Origin: Heloderma charlesbogerti
Taxonomy: Eukaryota > Chordata > Lepidosauria > Squamata > Helodermatidae
Direction: 5' to 3'
NCBI GenBank assembly: GCA_026122225.1
Contig: JANEZZ010002201.1
Span: forward strand, 496,001-560,000
Length of the DNA: 64,000 nt
Position numbers and translations under genes: made by a program. Numbering within the stretch: the stretch's first letter is position 1; the number at the start of each line of letters is the position of its first letter. The notes below the pieces were generated by a model, which was not told the origin of the DNA, searched no databases, and saw only the letters and a program-made list of their open reading frames with translations. Shown one piece after another: positions 31,599-43,371 of this stretch.

Positions 31599-34500
31599 GC
31601 ATATCTATGCTATAAGAATTCTTGACATTTCATCAAACTACTGTCCCCAGGATTCTTTTGGGAGAAGCCATGCTTGCCTGCTGGAGGACAAGAATTTAAC
31701 TGCAACAGTTCAGGCCACTGTTCATGGCAATACAACCAAAGCAGATGTACAGAACTGGAACATATACAGAACTGGCAATATAACAGGCCTCCTTCATGCA
31801 ATCTGTAAATCGCTTGAGGTAATGAATTCAGCCTGGTCCTGAAATTGTGCTGTGTGCATGTTTGTCTTTCAAACCCAATTGCTGGATTTCCACTCATCGC
31901 CTGTTTGGAAGGAGAACGGGGGCCTGGATTCAGCTAGTGCAAATCCGGCTTATTTTAAATGGTTACTGTTCCCCTGCAAACCTGACTACTGCTCATGCGC
32001 ACTGCTTTCTTGTTCAGGGACAGCAGCAATAACCACTGAACTCTCATATAAAACATGACACTGCCAGCATTATGCCAGAGAAAATTATGACAGAGTAGCA
32101 GCCAAAAGGAAGTAGTAAAATGCCCTTATTACTGAGAGGGGGGCTTAAAAATGGCTATGATTTTTGTTCTGGGCATATCAAGCTTTCCTGAATGACCAGT
32201 TAACTATTTTGAACAGATCTGAGCCTCCTAAACCCCTATAAAACATAACCCGTGTGCTTTTTTACTTCTAAAACGTAGGGACCGCTCATCATAGATCAGT
32301 TTATTCTTACTCTCTGATAGTATCCGATTACAGCAAAGCTGAATACATTTAGAGCGCAATCTATGCATGTTTGGACATAAAAAAAGTCCCACAACTCCCA
32401 GCATTCCCTAGCCAGCACTTTTTTCACCCTTATAAAACCAGGAGTTACTGTTTTTGGAAAGATCATCTTAACACAGATCATTTTTTAAAATGTGTAATGG
32501 AAAAGTAATGTTCTTAATGAGTACTGGGAATTTTGTTTTACGCCCTTACTAACGGAATATAAAAGCCATTGTCATCTATTAACAGTACTTCTGAATTATT
32601 TAAAAGACTTGGTGAATACTACAGAGAGATTGTTTACAGAAATATTTTAATAGCTGTCTGTTAAGCCACCTTCAAAGTTGGACTGGTTCAGAAAGCTATG
32701 TGACAGCTGGAATGTGTGTCCATGTTCAAGGAAGCATGTGTATAATTAATGATTTTTCCAGAACAATCACCCATGTTTATTAACTGCAGCAGTTATTAAT
32801 ACTTATCGTGAGCATCACGCTTTCTCTGTTTCGTAGTTCAAAAACATCTACTCAAAAGACACAGGGGGAGGGGGAGCAAAGAGGTTGGCCAGAGTTCAGT
32901 GCAGGCTTAATTTTCACACAATTATTCAGTAGTACCATCTTTCCAAGCTAAGTCGGCTTGGATGTCTTGCAAAACACCTGGTGGGTTGGACTGATAGTGA
33001 AGGCAGCATACATGGCAGAGAGGCACTGGGCCCAAGCAAATGTACATCACGTATGGACATATTGGCACCACTTCATTTTCTAAATATTTAATTTTGGTTA
33101 GAGACATTTTAGTGCTTTGTGTTGCTTATTCTTTTTTCTTGTCATTCTTACTGACTAACCAAACTCAAAAACAATACATGTCCTTCATCTTTTTTCTAGG
33201 TATCTTACCTGCTCAGAAATCTCTAGAGCCTTTCAGACATATGATCCTTGTGGTCAATATTACATGCAAACGAATGCATCAGGGATGCCTTTTTCTGAAC
33301 TCTAGGCTACCTCTGACTGGGAAACGTCTTTCACCAGTCATTACTGGGAGTGTGATCAGAATGTGAATGGATCAGCAAGCTGTTGTATGTGCGCATAGCA
33401 ACATACAGCAACTGCAGACATGTCCAGTTTGGCCCTGCAACATGCTGCCAGATGGAAGTGACACGACTGCTGGAAAAGAGCGGCACTTTTCCACCAGAGG
33501 GGGAAAGCGGTCGAACGGCCTGCTGATCCCAGAGTTTCTCCTCCCTGCTGCCCGAATGCCAAGGGTGGCAGGACCAGCTGAAGGACCATGCAGGTAGGCT
33601 GCCATACTGGATGGACTGCATAAGCGCATCCAGTTCTCCAAATAAGCACAGTCAGATAGGCTCTAGGTCCAGTTACCGTTATTTTAGTTATGCCATTTCC
33701 TACTTCCTTAAATTCTATCCATTACTGTGCTGCACTTTTCTAACCCCAAGACCCAGCTCTGGATCATCCCATCTGGTATCTATCAGTTCTTCCTTGATGT
33801 TAATAAGCCAAACATGGTGGTGTTAACGTCCTTCTTCTTCAAATAAAACAATACATTAAAACAACACAGAGCACTCTGAGTCTTTGCTTTAGATGTTTCT
33901 TTCTATTCTGAACAAGAGCCATTTCGTTTAATTCAGATTTTTATCTGCTTTGTGTATGAGGTTTTGCTTCTAACCATGTGGCTCTTTATTCATTTATCTC
34001 TTTGAAGCAACTTTATAGAGAAGTGTTTTTGGTAAACCGAGAAGATGGTATTCATTGGGTCATCTTCATTTACTCCTCAGAAATCATATTGAAATAATTT
34101 GAGTATGGCTAAGATAAGAGGGCTTAAATGTATTGATTTTCCACAAGTAAAATGTTAATACTACAGAGCAGTAGTCTTCAACTTTTTCAAAGCGAGAGAA
34201 CAAACTCTTAACTCACTGCCGGCATCAAGATACTGGCTTTTAATTTTCTTAACATCAGTGTTTGTCTTTGCCTCTGGGTGACTAAGATGAGAGGGAACAG
34301 ACAAGGATCCTACACCTCTGATAGTTGTACAGAAGAGCGAATTATTGCAGATTTGTTTATTTTGGTTATTTATAATCTGCCATCCAACAAGGTTATCTGA
34401 GTGGATAGGTGCAGCTTCTCCACAACCACTGAAGGTACAGTGGGCCTGTTCTCCTTTGCAATTGGGCCACATCAGGTCCTCTGGGCTCGCTGGATGCTCT

Positions 34501-34799
34501 TTGCACAGGGTTTGAGGTGCATTGGCAATGGAAAAAGGAGAACTGGACAGCAAAAGAAAAGGTGTTGGCAGAAGGAGAGAACGAGAGAAAGAGGGAGAGA
34601 GGGAGAGGGAGAGCAGGAGAGGTGGCTCTGCCTAACTTTGGTTTTGGCTTCACCCACGACTGGGTGTGGCCCCCAATGGGCTTTTCCCACAGGTCAGTGG
34701 ATCTTCATAGAAAAAATGTTATTCACCCCTACTTTACAGCTTCATCATATGCACCCTTAGTCAAAAGTAAGCCTCATTCTGTTCAATGGGATGCTTCCA

Positions 34800-34955
34800 A
34801 ATTAATTAATTTTACTTTTAACCTGTAGTTTTAATGCTTTTATATTTTATATGGTTTTTATGCTGTACTTGTGGTTTTAATTTTTGTGAACCTCCCAGAG
34901 AGCTTCGGCTATTGAGCGGTAGAGAAATGCAACTAACTAACTAAATAAATACATA
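34800..34955 (+). mobile_element. L3/CR1-type LINE, 3' end
   Basis: A T-rich 3' UTR ends in GAACCTCCCAGAGAGCTTCG, then GCTATTGAGCGGTAGAGAAA and an ACTAACTAA/AAATA tail. This is the L3 3' signature also seen at 36280-36432. Confidence 0.8.
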
Positions 34956-36279
34956 CACACAGGATTGCTTTTAACTAAGAGATCTTACTCTCATATTTTA
35001 ATGGTTATAGAAACCAGTTAATATGCATGATTGTTCAAGAAACATATGAATTTCAAAATTTGAAACATGATTTAAATCAGTCTTCTTTTTTCTTTGTGAG
35101 TTAAGTTGCCTTGATTTACATCAATGAGCTCTGAAGCAAAATCAGTTGTCTTAATGCCTACTCTTAGAAAGAGATCTTTCATTTTCTTTTATAGCATTAA
35201 TATCTGTTGCCATTGTTGAGCAATCATTTCAGAAGTACTGCTACTGTGGAGCTATAAGGAGATGGAAGGCTGTGGAGGTCTAAGAGATTCGGAGATTGGG
35301 CCCATCATTTATATTCTCTGGCATGTCCTGATACAAGAGGTAGCACTGGATAACACTCATGTTTTTGACTTAACAGACCCTCTCTGGGGTGATTTTTAAC
35401 CCTTCTGAGCAAGAACTCACACACTCGGGATAGCTGCCAGTCTGGGACTATTCAATAATAGTTGCTATTGGCAACAAGCCCTTTATTTACAAAGCAGATG
35501 AAGGTTACTGGGGAACCAACAGATGAGAGTAGAACTGATATAAGACTGTGCACACCTTTCTTGTTTACTTCAGATGGCTTTCCAACTATACTGTTCAACT
35601 GTCCTCTAATCATAAAAAAGTAACTGAAGAAGAATGTTTCCAAGCAGCAGAAGTCTTTTGTGCTTCAGTCATGACAACAAGATACTTAAACAACGGTTAA
35701 GTGTATATCAGAAAATAGATAATGCATTCAGATATATATTATGCCACTCCCAATATTCTTTTTTATCATGCTCTGGACTGTCATGTTCAGAATACATCAA
35801 AGAAACTGAAGGCAGGCATGTGGTTAGGCCTTTGCCTCTCCAGTGCATCTCCGCTCACAAATCCAGGGCTTAGAATTGGGAGGGATAAAGAGGATGGGGA
35901 CTGCGCTTTTGTGATATTTAGTTCACCAAACCTGGTGAATTGGATTCAGGAGGGGGAGGAGGAAGGCAATGCAGAGTTCAGAGAGGGGGAACAAAGAATT
36001 AATCACTCCCCAAACTCAGTCACTGACTTGGGCAGAGAAGGGAGGCAACCTCCTTAAAGCCAGCACATGCGTTGGGGGTGTGAAGTTTTAGGAATGAGAG
36101 CTTCGGCTATTGAAATGTAATAAATACAATAAAATAAAATAAGGCACTGTCTTAGGTCACATACTGAAGACTAAAACACTGGGAAGACGTCTCAATAGTT
36201 GCCAACAGATGGTTTCCAGGAAGTATTGTTGCTAGTGGGCTGGACTAGGAATGAAGCCCATTCCCGGGCTAGAAATGAA

Positions 36280-36432
36280 GCTAGGTTTTATTCTGGTTGT
36301 ATCGTTATATTGTGGTTTTAAGCTTTCCTATTTTATATTGTTTTAGGCTGCACTCTGTGGTTTTAATTTTTGTGAACTGCCCAGAGAGCTTCGGCTATTG
36401 GATGGTATAGAAATACATAAATAAACAAACAA
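36280..36432 (+). mobile_element. L3/CR1-type LINE, 3' end
   Basis: It contains TGTGAACTGCCCAGAGAGCT, then TCGGCTATTGGATGGTATAG and an AAATAAACAAAC tail. A shorter piece of the same end (GAGAGCTTCGGCTATTG) lies just upstream at about 36097-36150, so two insertions or a duplication are present. Confidence 0.82.
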
Positions 36433-36579
36433 GCCCTAAGACTCCGGTTCACCAGACATCAGAACTAATAGCAAATGTTTTTTCTTCTCTCCCCTAAGAT
36501 ATACTGCTATTGCATATGTGTATAAGCCTCTGACAGAACTATCCACAGAAATATCCACAGATTTTGATTAACTGCCTGA

Positions 36580-36685
36580 ATCTGTCAGGGATGCCTTGAC
36601 TTAGATTCCTGCATTGAGCAGGGGGTTGGACTCGATGGGTTAGGGTAGGCCCCTTCCAACCCTACTATTCTATGATTCTATGATA
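36580..36685 (+). mobile_element. CR1 LINE, 3' end
   Basis: It contains GCAGGGGGTTGGACTCGATG, then AGGCCCCTTCCAACCCTACT and the CR1 hallmark 8-bp tandem ending ATTCTATGATTCTATGAT. Confidence 0.9.
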
Positions 36686-36899
36686 TCAACTCAACAAAAA
36701 TGAAACCAATATCATGGTGTATGCAAAAAGCAGAACTAATTAAGTGCATGCAGAACAGATACCTTCAGATGACACAAAGAAGCCAGGATGCAGACTACAG
36801 GAAAAGTTAAACACATAACTCATATATATATGCTCGGTGTTGTACATTTGAGCAATTCGAAGATGGTTTCAAAGCCAGCCCCTTTGAATGCTGGGGAAC

Positions 36900-37213
36900 A
36901 CTGGGGTGGATCCAAGGGTGCCCTTGCCTGTGCAGCACAGGCATGCCAGCGGCAGCACACACGTGCAGCCTGGACCACTGGCAGCAGCGATGCAGCACTT
37001 CTGGCCGCAACGAGCGGGAACAAGGGGCGCAAGCTGCCCCTTCCACAAATGAATGTTTCCATTTGTTTTTGCACTTGCCCCCTGAAGAGCTACATCACGG
37101 CCACCAGCAGTAGGGGCCACACACATGCCACCACTGGTGGGGCTGGCCGGCCATGCACCACTGCCAGCATGCCTGGGCTGCCTGTGCAAGGGCACCCTTG
37201 GATACTGCCCACT
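36900..37213. repeat. GC-rich inverted repeat, probable MITE
   Basis: GGATCCAAGGGTGCCCTTGC (36908-36927) is inverted at GCAAGGGCACCCTTGGAT (37186-37203). The interior carries further CAGCACAGGCATGCCAGC/GCCAGCATGCCTGGGCTG complementarity. The long open frames on both strands come from its composition. Confidence 0.7.
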
Positions 37214-38048
37214 GATACTGATAATTATCAGACATAAATGACTATTCCAAGGCTAGCCACCAAATCACTGGCAGAGAGTTCTAACCACAAACACAACCTG
37301 TATATTAGCTCCATTTTATAGATGAAGAACAGGGAGACTTAAAGGCAGCGACTTGCTAAGGCCACCTGGGAAATCTCTGGCAGAAAACACAACTCAGTTC
37401 AAAATCAGTCCCCAATCAGAGGTAGATGTTAAATTGCCTGCCTGGAGAAGGAAAGAGGACATAACAGCATTACAGAGTAAACTATAGAGTTGTCATGTAG
37501 ATATTGGCAAATATTTGTTCTCCTCTGTCCCAAAGGGTAGGACTTGATCTAATGGGCTTAAGTTAGAGGAGCGTAGATTTTTACTGAACATTAAGAGAAA
37601 CTTAAGAAGCTAGGAAAAGAAATTAGTCAATAGAACCAATTACTTGGGGGCACAGCTGGCAAGAAGAGGCTGGTCAGCATTGTACCGGGTATGCTCCATC
37701 TCTGAATTTCATGCATCAAGCACAGGCATGGACGAGATGGCCTACAAATAGGGACAGGGAGAAATTTGTTCAGTTCGCATTTTTATTCACATTACCTGTA
37801 CTTGTACACAAACTGGAACTCAGTTAAACATTGATACCTGCTATTTTCTGAAGGTTGCAATCAACGTTTACATATCCCCCCATATGCTCACAGAAATATG
37901 CATAGCGCAAAAAATGTACAAAAATGCATCTATTACAGAGAAATGCACAGAAGAATGTTTTATTTTAGGGGTTATTGCCTGCAAAAATGTGTATAATCTG
38001 AAAAATGCATACAAAAATGTCTAAATTTTGAGAACTGTGCATGAAAAC

Positions 38049-38617
38049 TAGGGATGGACGAAAGTCCCTTACCTGATCCCGCAGCTTGCTTCGCGGTGGG
38101 GGGGAGGCACTCCATCCCTCCCCCCGAAATTCTGGGTGGGGGGGGAGGCGCCCCATCCCTCCCCCCTGAAATTCTAGCCGGGGGGGAGTGGCCCCATCCC
38201 TCCGGCCGCGAAACCTTCTCTCCTGCCGGGACGCAAATGGCGGCGGCCGTAGCCGCCTCCATTTGCATCCCTGCAGTCAGCCGTGATAGGCTACGTAAAT
38301 CTTTATGGTGTTTTTTGAAAATCTAGCTGTGATAGGCTATGTAAATCTTTACGTAGCCTATCACATTTGTTGTTGTTGTTGTTGTTTTACTTGGAAATGG
38401 CGGCAGCGGCAGCTGGTCGGAAGACCGGCCACCGCAGCTGCCGCCGCCGAACCACCGCCAGGAGCCCCCACTGCCAGGGACATTCGCACAAGGTAAGTCC
38501 CATCCCGGGGGGTGGGGCGGGGGGGGTGGAGGACCGTTTCTCCACCAATTTCGGGGGGCCGAATGCGTTGGCATTCAGCCTCCCAGAGATTCGTGGAGAA
38601 ATTCTCTGACATCCCTA
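38049..38617 (+). mobile_element. Non-autonomous hAT-like element, copy E (569 bp)
   Basis: It starts TAGGGATGGACGAAAG and ends TGACATCCCTA. It carries a reverse donor (CCCTTACCTG, 38068-38077), three ~42-bp GC-rich units (38098-38210), a YY1-like mini-palindrome (GACGCAAATGGCGGC to GCCTCCATTTGCATC, 38230-38268) and a pair of TAGGCTACGT palindromes (38283-38365). These are followed by an ATGGCGGCAG block, a donor ACAAGGTAAGT (about 38486-38496) and a terminal hairpin. It is a shorter version of copy B, without the central compound palindrome. The flanks (ATGAAAAC against AAACACAT) no longer show a clear 8-bp duplication. Confidence 0.85.
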
Positions 38618-39084
38618 AAACACATATGAATTTTCATGTTTAAAAAAATGTTTGCAAACTGATGCAGAAACAGAATAGAACAAACAACTTGGGAGAAATG
38701 AGAAAATGACTGAAATCAAACTTCATCCAGTCTAACCTGGAAGTCCCTTCTAAATCTGTAAATCTATGTTTCTATGCCTCAGAGTCTTAGAAGCAAGAAA
38801 ATGAGACAGCTTTTTAAAAACAGACATGGCTGGCTCCAAAATAAAGGGAAAAAAACATTGGAATCAGGAAACTCCCATCTACAAATAGCTGTCTTTTAAA
38901 ATTTATTACCTACACCAAAATTGAGGGAACATAATATAGACACTTAGACACGAAGTGCAAATACTGCTACAGGCCTTTACTCAAACAACTTTACACATAA
39001 AAGCAATAGCCAGCACACATTTCTGCCACCCACTCATCCCCTCACACATGTGAAGCTCAATCCTACATTTATTTTGTTTTATTT

Positions 39085-39240
39085 TTCCCTTTTGATATAT
39101 TCTTCCAAATATATCTTCCATGGAAGATATATTCTTCCATATATTCTTCCTTGTATATTCTTGTACAATATATACAATTGTATATATTGTATACAATATA
39201 TACAATTATATATTGTATTATAATACAATAATAAGCTTGT
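39085..39240. repeat. AT-rich palindrome cluster
   Basis: Consecutive perfect palindromes occur: TATCTTCCATGGAAGATA, AATATATACAATTGTATATATT and TGTATACAATATATACA with TATATTGTATTATAATACAA. Such DNA can extrude cruciforms and is prone to change. Confidence 0.85.
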
Positions 39241-40106
39241 ATTAATGACAAGCTTAATAGAAGCTTAATAGAACCGAGAGAGAAAAAAATTAAATATATG
39301 CCCCAGGTTTACAACAGTGAAGCGATTTCCACACATGGGTCATTTTCACCTGCAAGAAGAGAATTTAGCTCTTGTTCAGAATAGGATTCACCCATTCCCA
39401 CCACTAGCCAGCCCCACAATCCTATTGCCAAGCAAAAATCAAAACAAAAGCACCTTCCTGTTGAGAAGGTGAATAAACAGCAGCAGGGAGGCTTGCTAGA
39501 GACAGGAAAGGCTGTGTCAACTGCTCCTGGCCAGAAATGGGACCCAAGACCATCATTTCCTGCCAGGAACCATGAGAGTTGTAGATTTCTTGCCTCGAAA
39601 TTCAAGTCATCAGGCTTGGAGGTGTCATTTCATGTTAGGAAGGGACCTGAAACGCCTCTCTGATGCTAGTGCCCTCTCAGTTGCCACTGCCCCTTCTCAA
39701 ACATGTCCTCCCTCTGCCCCAGTTCCGAAGGCGATAGGGGGCTGGCATGGAAGGGTAGATGCACCTCACCCCTTTGTCTGTTTTCAGAATAATGGAAGAT
39801 GTCAGCATGGAACTTAGCAGTGCAATCCTATACTTGTCTACTTGAGTTCAATGGGCCTACTCTCAGGGAAGCACAAATCTCTCTATAACATAGGTAGCTA
39901 CTCCAGTAAGGTAAAGCAGTAACTGCTTTTATTTACTGATCTTTCTTTATACAGTTCTCAGTTTGGCATCCATCTTGGAACCACTCCCCAAAGCACAAAA
40001 CTGGAGCAAGCTTAACTTCCAACTAATCTAAAGAAACATTTTTGCCTTTTCAGCTTTCATCCACTCCATCCTTGGTCTTCCAAAATGTGTAGCAACCCCT
40101 GCTCTC

Positions 40107-40872
40107 TTGTTGGAAACTGGCCTACAAACAATCACCTCAAAAGCTTGGATTAGCGCATTATATTTTTGGATCCGTTTGTATGGCCCTGGATCCTTAGGTT
40201 ATTTATATAAGATACGCAATGACCCTTACGTCTCTGAGTGGATGAAATTGCTCTGGAATAAGATCAGTTCTCTGGACTTATGTCCAGAGTCTGTACTAAT
40301 GATGGAAGCTAAGCAGACCAGAGCTCTTCTGTCTCAAAGGGTCAGGGATTATGATCTGAGCTTTAAGTTCTGCAGCAGACAGAACTTGCTCTCCTCTGTT
40401 TTTGGGTGCAAATCTGAGTTATGGGCTGGTAGAAGCGAAATATCTCTCAATCCTTAACATTCCCAAATATCGGCGTGCACTTACTTTAGCAAGATTTAAT
40501 GTCTCACCCTCTGCTTTGTTACAAGGGAGGTTTCAGAAAACTAGCCTTTTAGATCATATATGCCCATGTGGAAGGAATGAAACAGAATCAGTTATTCATG
40601 TTTTACTTTGCTGCTCCTTTTATATAGAGATTAGAGAGCAATTACTGTCTGATACTAGATCAGATATAAATGTACTTCTTTACTGTTTTAGGACAACAGA
40701 GAATAGGGATACAATCGAGGCTTTTGCTAAATTCTTCTTGAATGCTATGAGAATAAGATCTCTTCAGAACTGATTTTACTGTATATTTCCCAAATGTGTT
40801 TGTAGACTCTTTGTATTTTTGTATGTTCAAAGTCTGGTCAGTGACCGTAATAAAGATGATGATGATGATTTT
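40107..40872 (+). mobile_element. Non-LTR retrotransposon ORF2, C-terminal end (pseudogene)
   Basis: Two overlapping frames (40107-40457 and 40402-40773), joined by a frameshift near 40410, encode a LINE tail. It shows YRRALTLARFNVSPSALLQG followed by a Cys/His motif CPCG...ESVIHVLLCCSFY. The 3' UTR ends in GTGACCGTAATAAAGATGAT with a GAT-repeat tail, as expected for a LINE 3' end. The clade is not certain; it is neither the BovB nor the L3 family seen elsewhere. Confidence 0.72.
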
Positions 40873-40950
40873 TGCCTTTTGACCACTAGGTGGCATAAAC
40901 ATATATTGCACTCGTCCTCCCCCTTCAGTTTGTATTGTCAGCATATAATT

Positions 40951-40979
40951 TAGGTAGGTAGGTAGGTAGGTAGGTAGAT
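40951..40979. repeat. (TAGG)n microsatellite
   Basis: About seven units of TAGG/GTAG followed by TAGATATGG. Confidence 0.9.
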
Positions 40980-42264
40980 ATGGAGGCAATAAGAGCAAAC
41001 AGTGCAGGAAGGGAGCCTCTTTCTTGAGCCCTCTAGCCCTGGTTGGCCCCCAACCCTTGTTGGTTCCCACAGGCAGATCTTGAAGGCGGAAGACCTGGGA
41101 GGAAGAGTTCCTTGGCCATACATTGTCTGTCTTCCCCACCCTCCCAGTTCTTTCAGTAAGTTATGTTGCTGTGGATGGACGTTAGCCACTGGTTGACAGG
41201 GCTGGGAGGGAAGGTTACCCACTTGCACGACTGAACAGGTGCCATGTTTCTTTTGCCTTCCCCATAGCAACGCCACTGTTTATAGAGCATATGTGTTTTG
41301 CTTCCTTTGTCACAACTTTGTTGGGTGGTGGGTGGGACCCAGCTCCTCAAAGGAGGTGGTTGGTTCCCATAAGAGATGTTGGAGGGAGGTTTCAAGGCTC
41401 CAGCTCAGCTTGGAGGCTGGCATGTCTGCCATACACCCTGGTAACAGGAGGGGGCTATGTTACTGGTCCATGCTAGGGTGGGTCCAAGATTCCTGCCACT
41501 CCCATTCATAACCCAGGGGGCCAGCAGTCAGAATCAGCCAGCAGTCAGACTGTTCAATAATGGGATCCTGGCCCTATGCCATGCCAAAGGCACTGATGCT
41601 ACTGCCAAAGTTGTGGCCAATTTTAACCTAACCTTGACTAAATGTGGTTACTGCCCTTCTGTCCTGGTCCCCAATGAGCGCTGCAAGCACAACAGGCAAT
41701 TGGCACGATGAGAACTAAGTACAACTATCTGGCCTGATCAGTACAGTGAAGCCTTTGCTAAGGTTGCAATCCTATACATACCTGGGATTAAGCCCAGTTG
41801 AAGACAGTGGAGCTTTGGAGCAAACACATGTAGAATCATGGAAGCATAGAACTGGAAAGGCCCATTTAGGCCATCGAGTCCAACCCCCTGCTCAGTGTAG
41901 GAATCCAGTTTAAACCATCCCTGACAGATGGCTGCCCAGTCTCTGCTTGAATACCTCTAGCGAGCAATGGAAAGCCCACCACCGCTCTAGGCACTTGGTT
42001 CCATTGTCTGACTGCTCTAACCATGAGGATTTTTTTCCTGGTGATGTTCAAGCAAAATCTGCCTTCCTGTAACTTAAGCCTGTTATTTTGTATCCTACTG
42101 TCTTGAATGATAGAAAACAGGTTCCAGCCCTCTTCTATGCTATCATATCCCCCTTCAGTCTGCTCTTCTCAAGGGTAAACATATCCATTTCCCTGAATCT
42201 TTCCTCGTATGACTTCATTTCTAGTCCCCTGATCATCTTTGTTGCCGTTTTCCGAAATTACTCT

Positions 42265-43371
42265 TAGGGATGTCAGAGAATTCCACCATGGATCTCAGGG
42301 AGGCCGAATGCACCGAATGCCCCCGAAATCCATGGTGGAACGAAGCCCCCGCCCCCCCAACCCACGAAAGGCACGCGAAATGGAGCACTTACCTGCTGCT
42401 GTCCATGCTGACTTGCGAATGGTGGCCGCCCTGCGGCCACCATTCGCTTCCTGATCATAGCCGTGATAGGCTACGTAAATACTTAGGTAAATACCTTTTG
42501 CGTCCCTGCGGAGGCCGTGATAGGCTACGTAAGTATTTATGCAGCAGCCGCCATTTGCGTTCCCTATTTTGAGCTGTTTTATGGCGAAAAAAGGGAACGC
42601 AAATAGCGTAGTGGGCGCTATTTGCGTTTCTTTTTTTCCCCACCGTAATAGCCTACGTAAATATTTACGTAGGCTAAAACGGAGGGGGGGAAAAGAAACG
42701 CAAATGGCGCCCACTACGTTATTTGCATTCCCTTTTTTTCACCGTAGTAGCCTACATAAATATTTACGTAGGCTAAAACGGCTCAAAATAGGGAACGCAA
42801 ATGGTGGCTGCTGCAGCCACCACCATTTGTGTACGCTGTTGTGGTTTTTTTTTTGGCTTGCCGTGATAGGCTACGTAAATAGTTACATAGCCTATCACGG
42901 CAGCTTCGCAGGACGCAAATGGCGGCCGCTACGGCGGCCACCATTTGCATCCGCAGTAGCCTGTCCGTGGCCGGAACTCCGGCTGTGGATGGCCCTGGCT
43001 GGCGCCTCTGCGGAGCCACCACGGAGCGGAGCTGGATGGTTTAGGATTTTGGGGGGAGGTAAAGAGCACCTCCCCCCCACCACGAATCACCCCGTCGAAA
43101 AGGTAAGTGTGGTGTAGTGGCAAGAGTGTTGGACTAGGAGCTGGGAGATCCAGGTTCTAGTCCCCACTCGGCCATGGAAGCTCACTGGGTGACTTTGGGC
43201 CAGTCACAGACTCTCAGCCCAACCCACCTCACACGGTTGTTGTTGTGAGGATAAAATGGAGCGGAGGAGGATAATGTAAGCCGCCTGGGGTTCCTGCAAG
43301 AGAAAAAAGGTGGGGTATAAATGTAATAAATATATAAATATAAATAAATAAGTGACTTTCGTACATCCCTA
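42265..43371 (-). mobile_element. Non-autonomous hAT-like element, copy F, with a SINE inside
   Basis: It begins TAGGGATGTCAGAGAAT and ends TTCGTACATCCCTA, inside the CR1 3' UTR. The left duplication is ATTACTCT (42257-42264); the right flank reads ATTCT before AATTCATCTG, consistent with the same site minus three bases. The core (42540-42840) is a compound palindrome with two TACGTA palindromes and CGCAAATGGCGCCC/GGGCGCTATTTGCG arms. Mini-palindromes of YY1-like motifs lie at 42417-42450, 42795-42832 and 42911-42950. Donors lie at both ends (GCACTTACCTGC, 42384-42395; AAAAGGTAAGTG, 43098-43109). The SINE at 43110-43348 splits the right end just after the donor. Same subfamily as copy C. Confidence 0.88.
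43110..43348 (+). mobile_element. Sauria SINE inside hAT-like copy F
   Basis: It has a tRNA-like head GTGGTGTAGTGGCAAGAGTG with a B-box-like GGTTCTAGTCCC, then GCTCACTGGGTGACTTTGGG and the BovB-like 3' part GTAAGCCGCCTGGGGTTCCT. It ends in an AAATA tail. TAAGTG at 43104-43109 and 43349-43354 is the likely target duplication. Confidence 0.92.
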
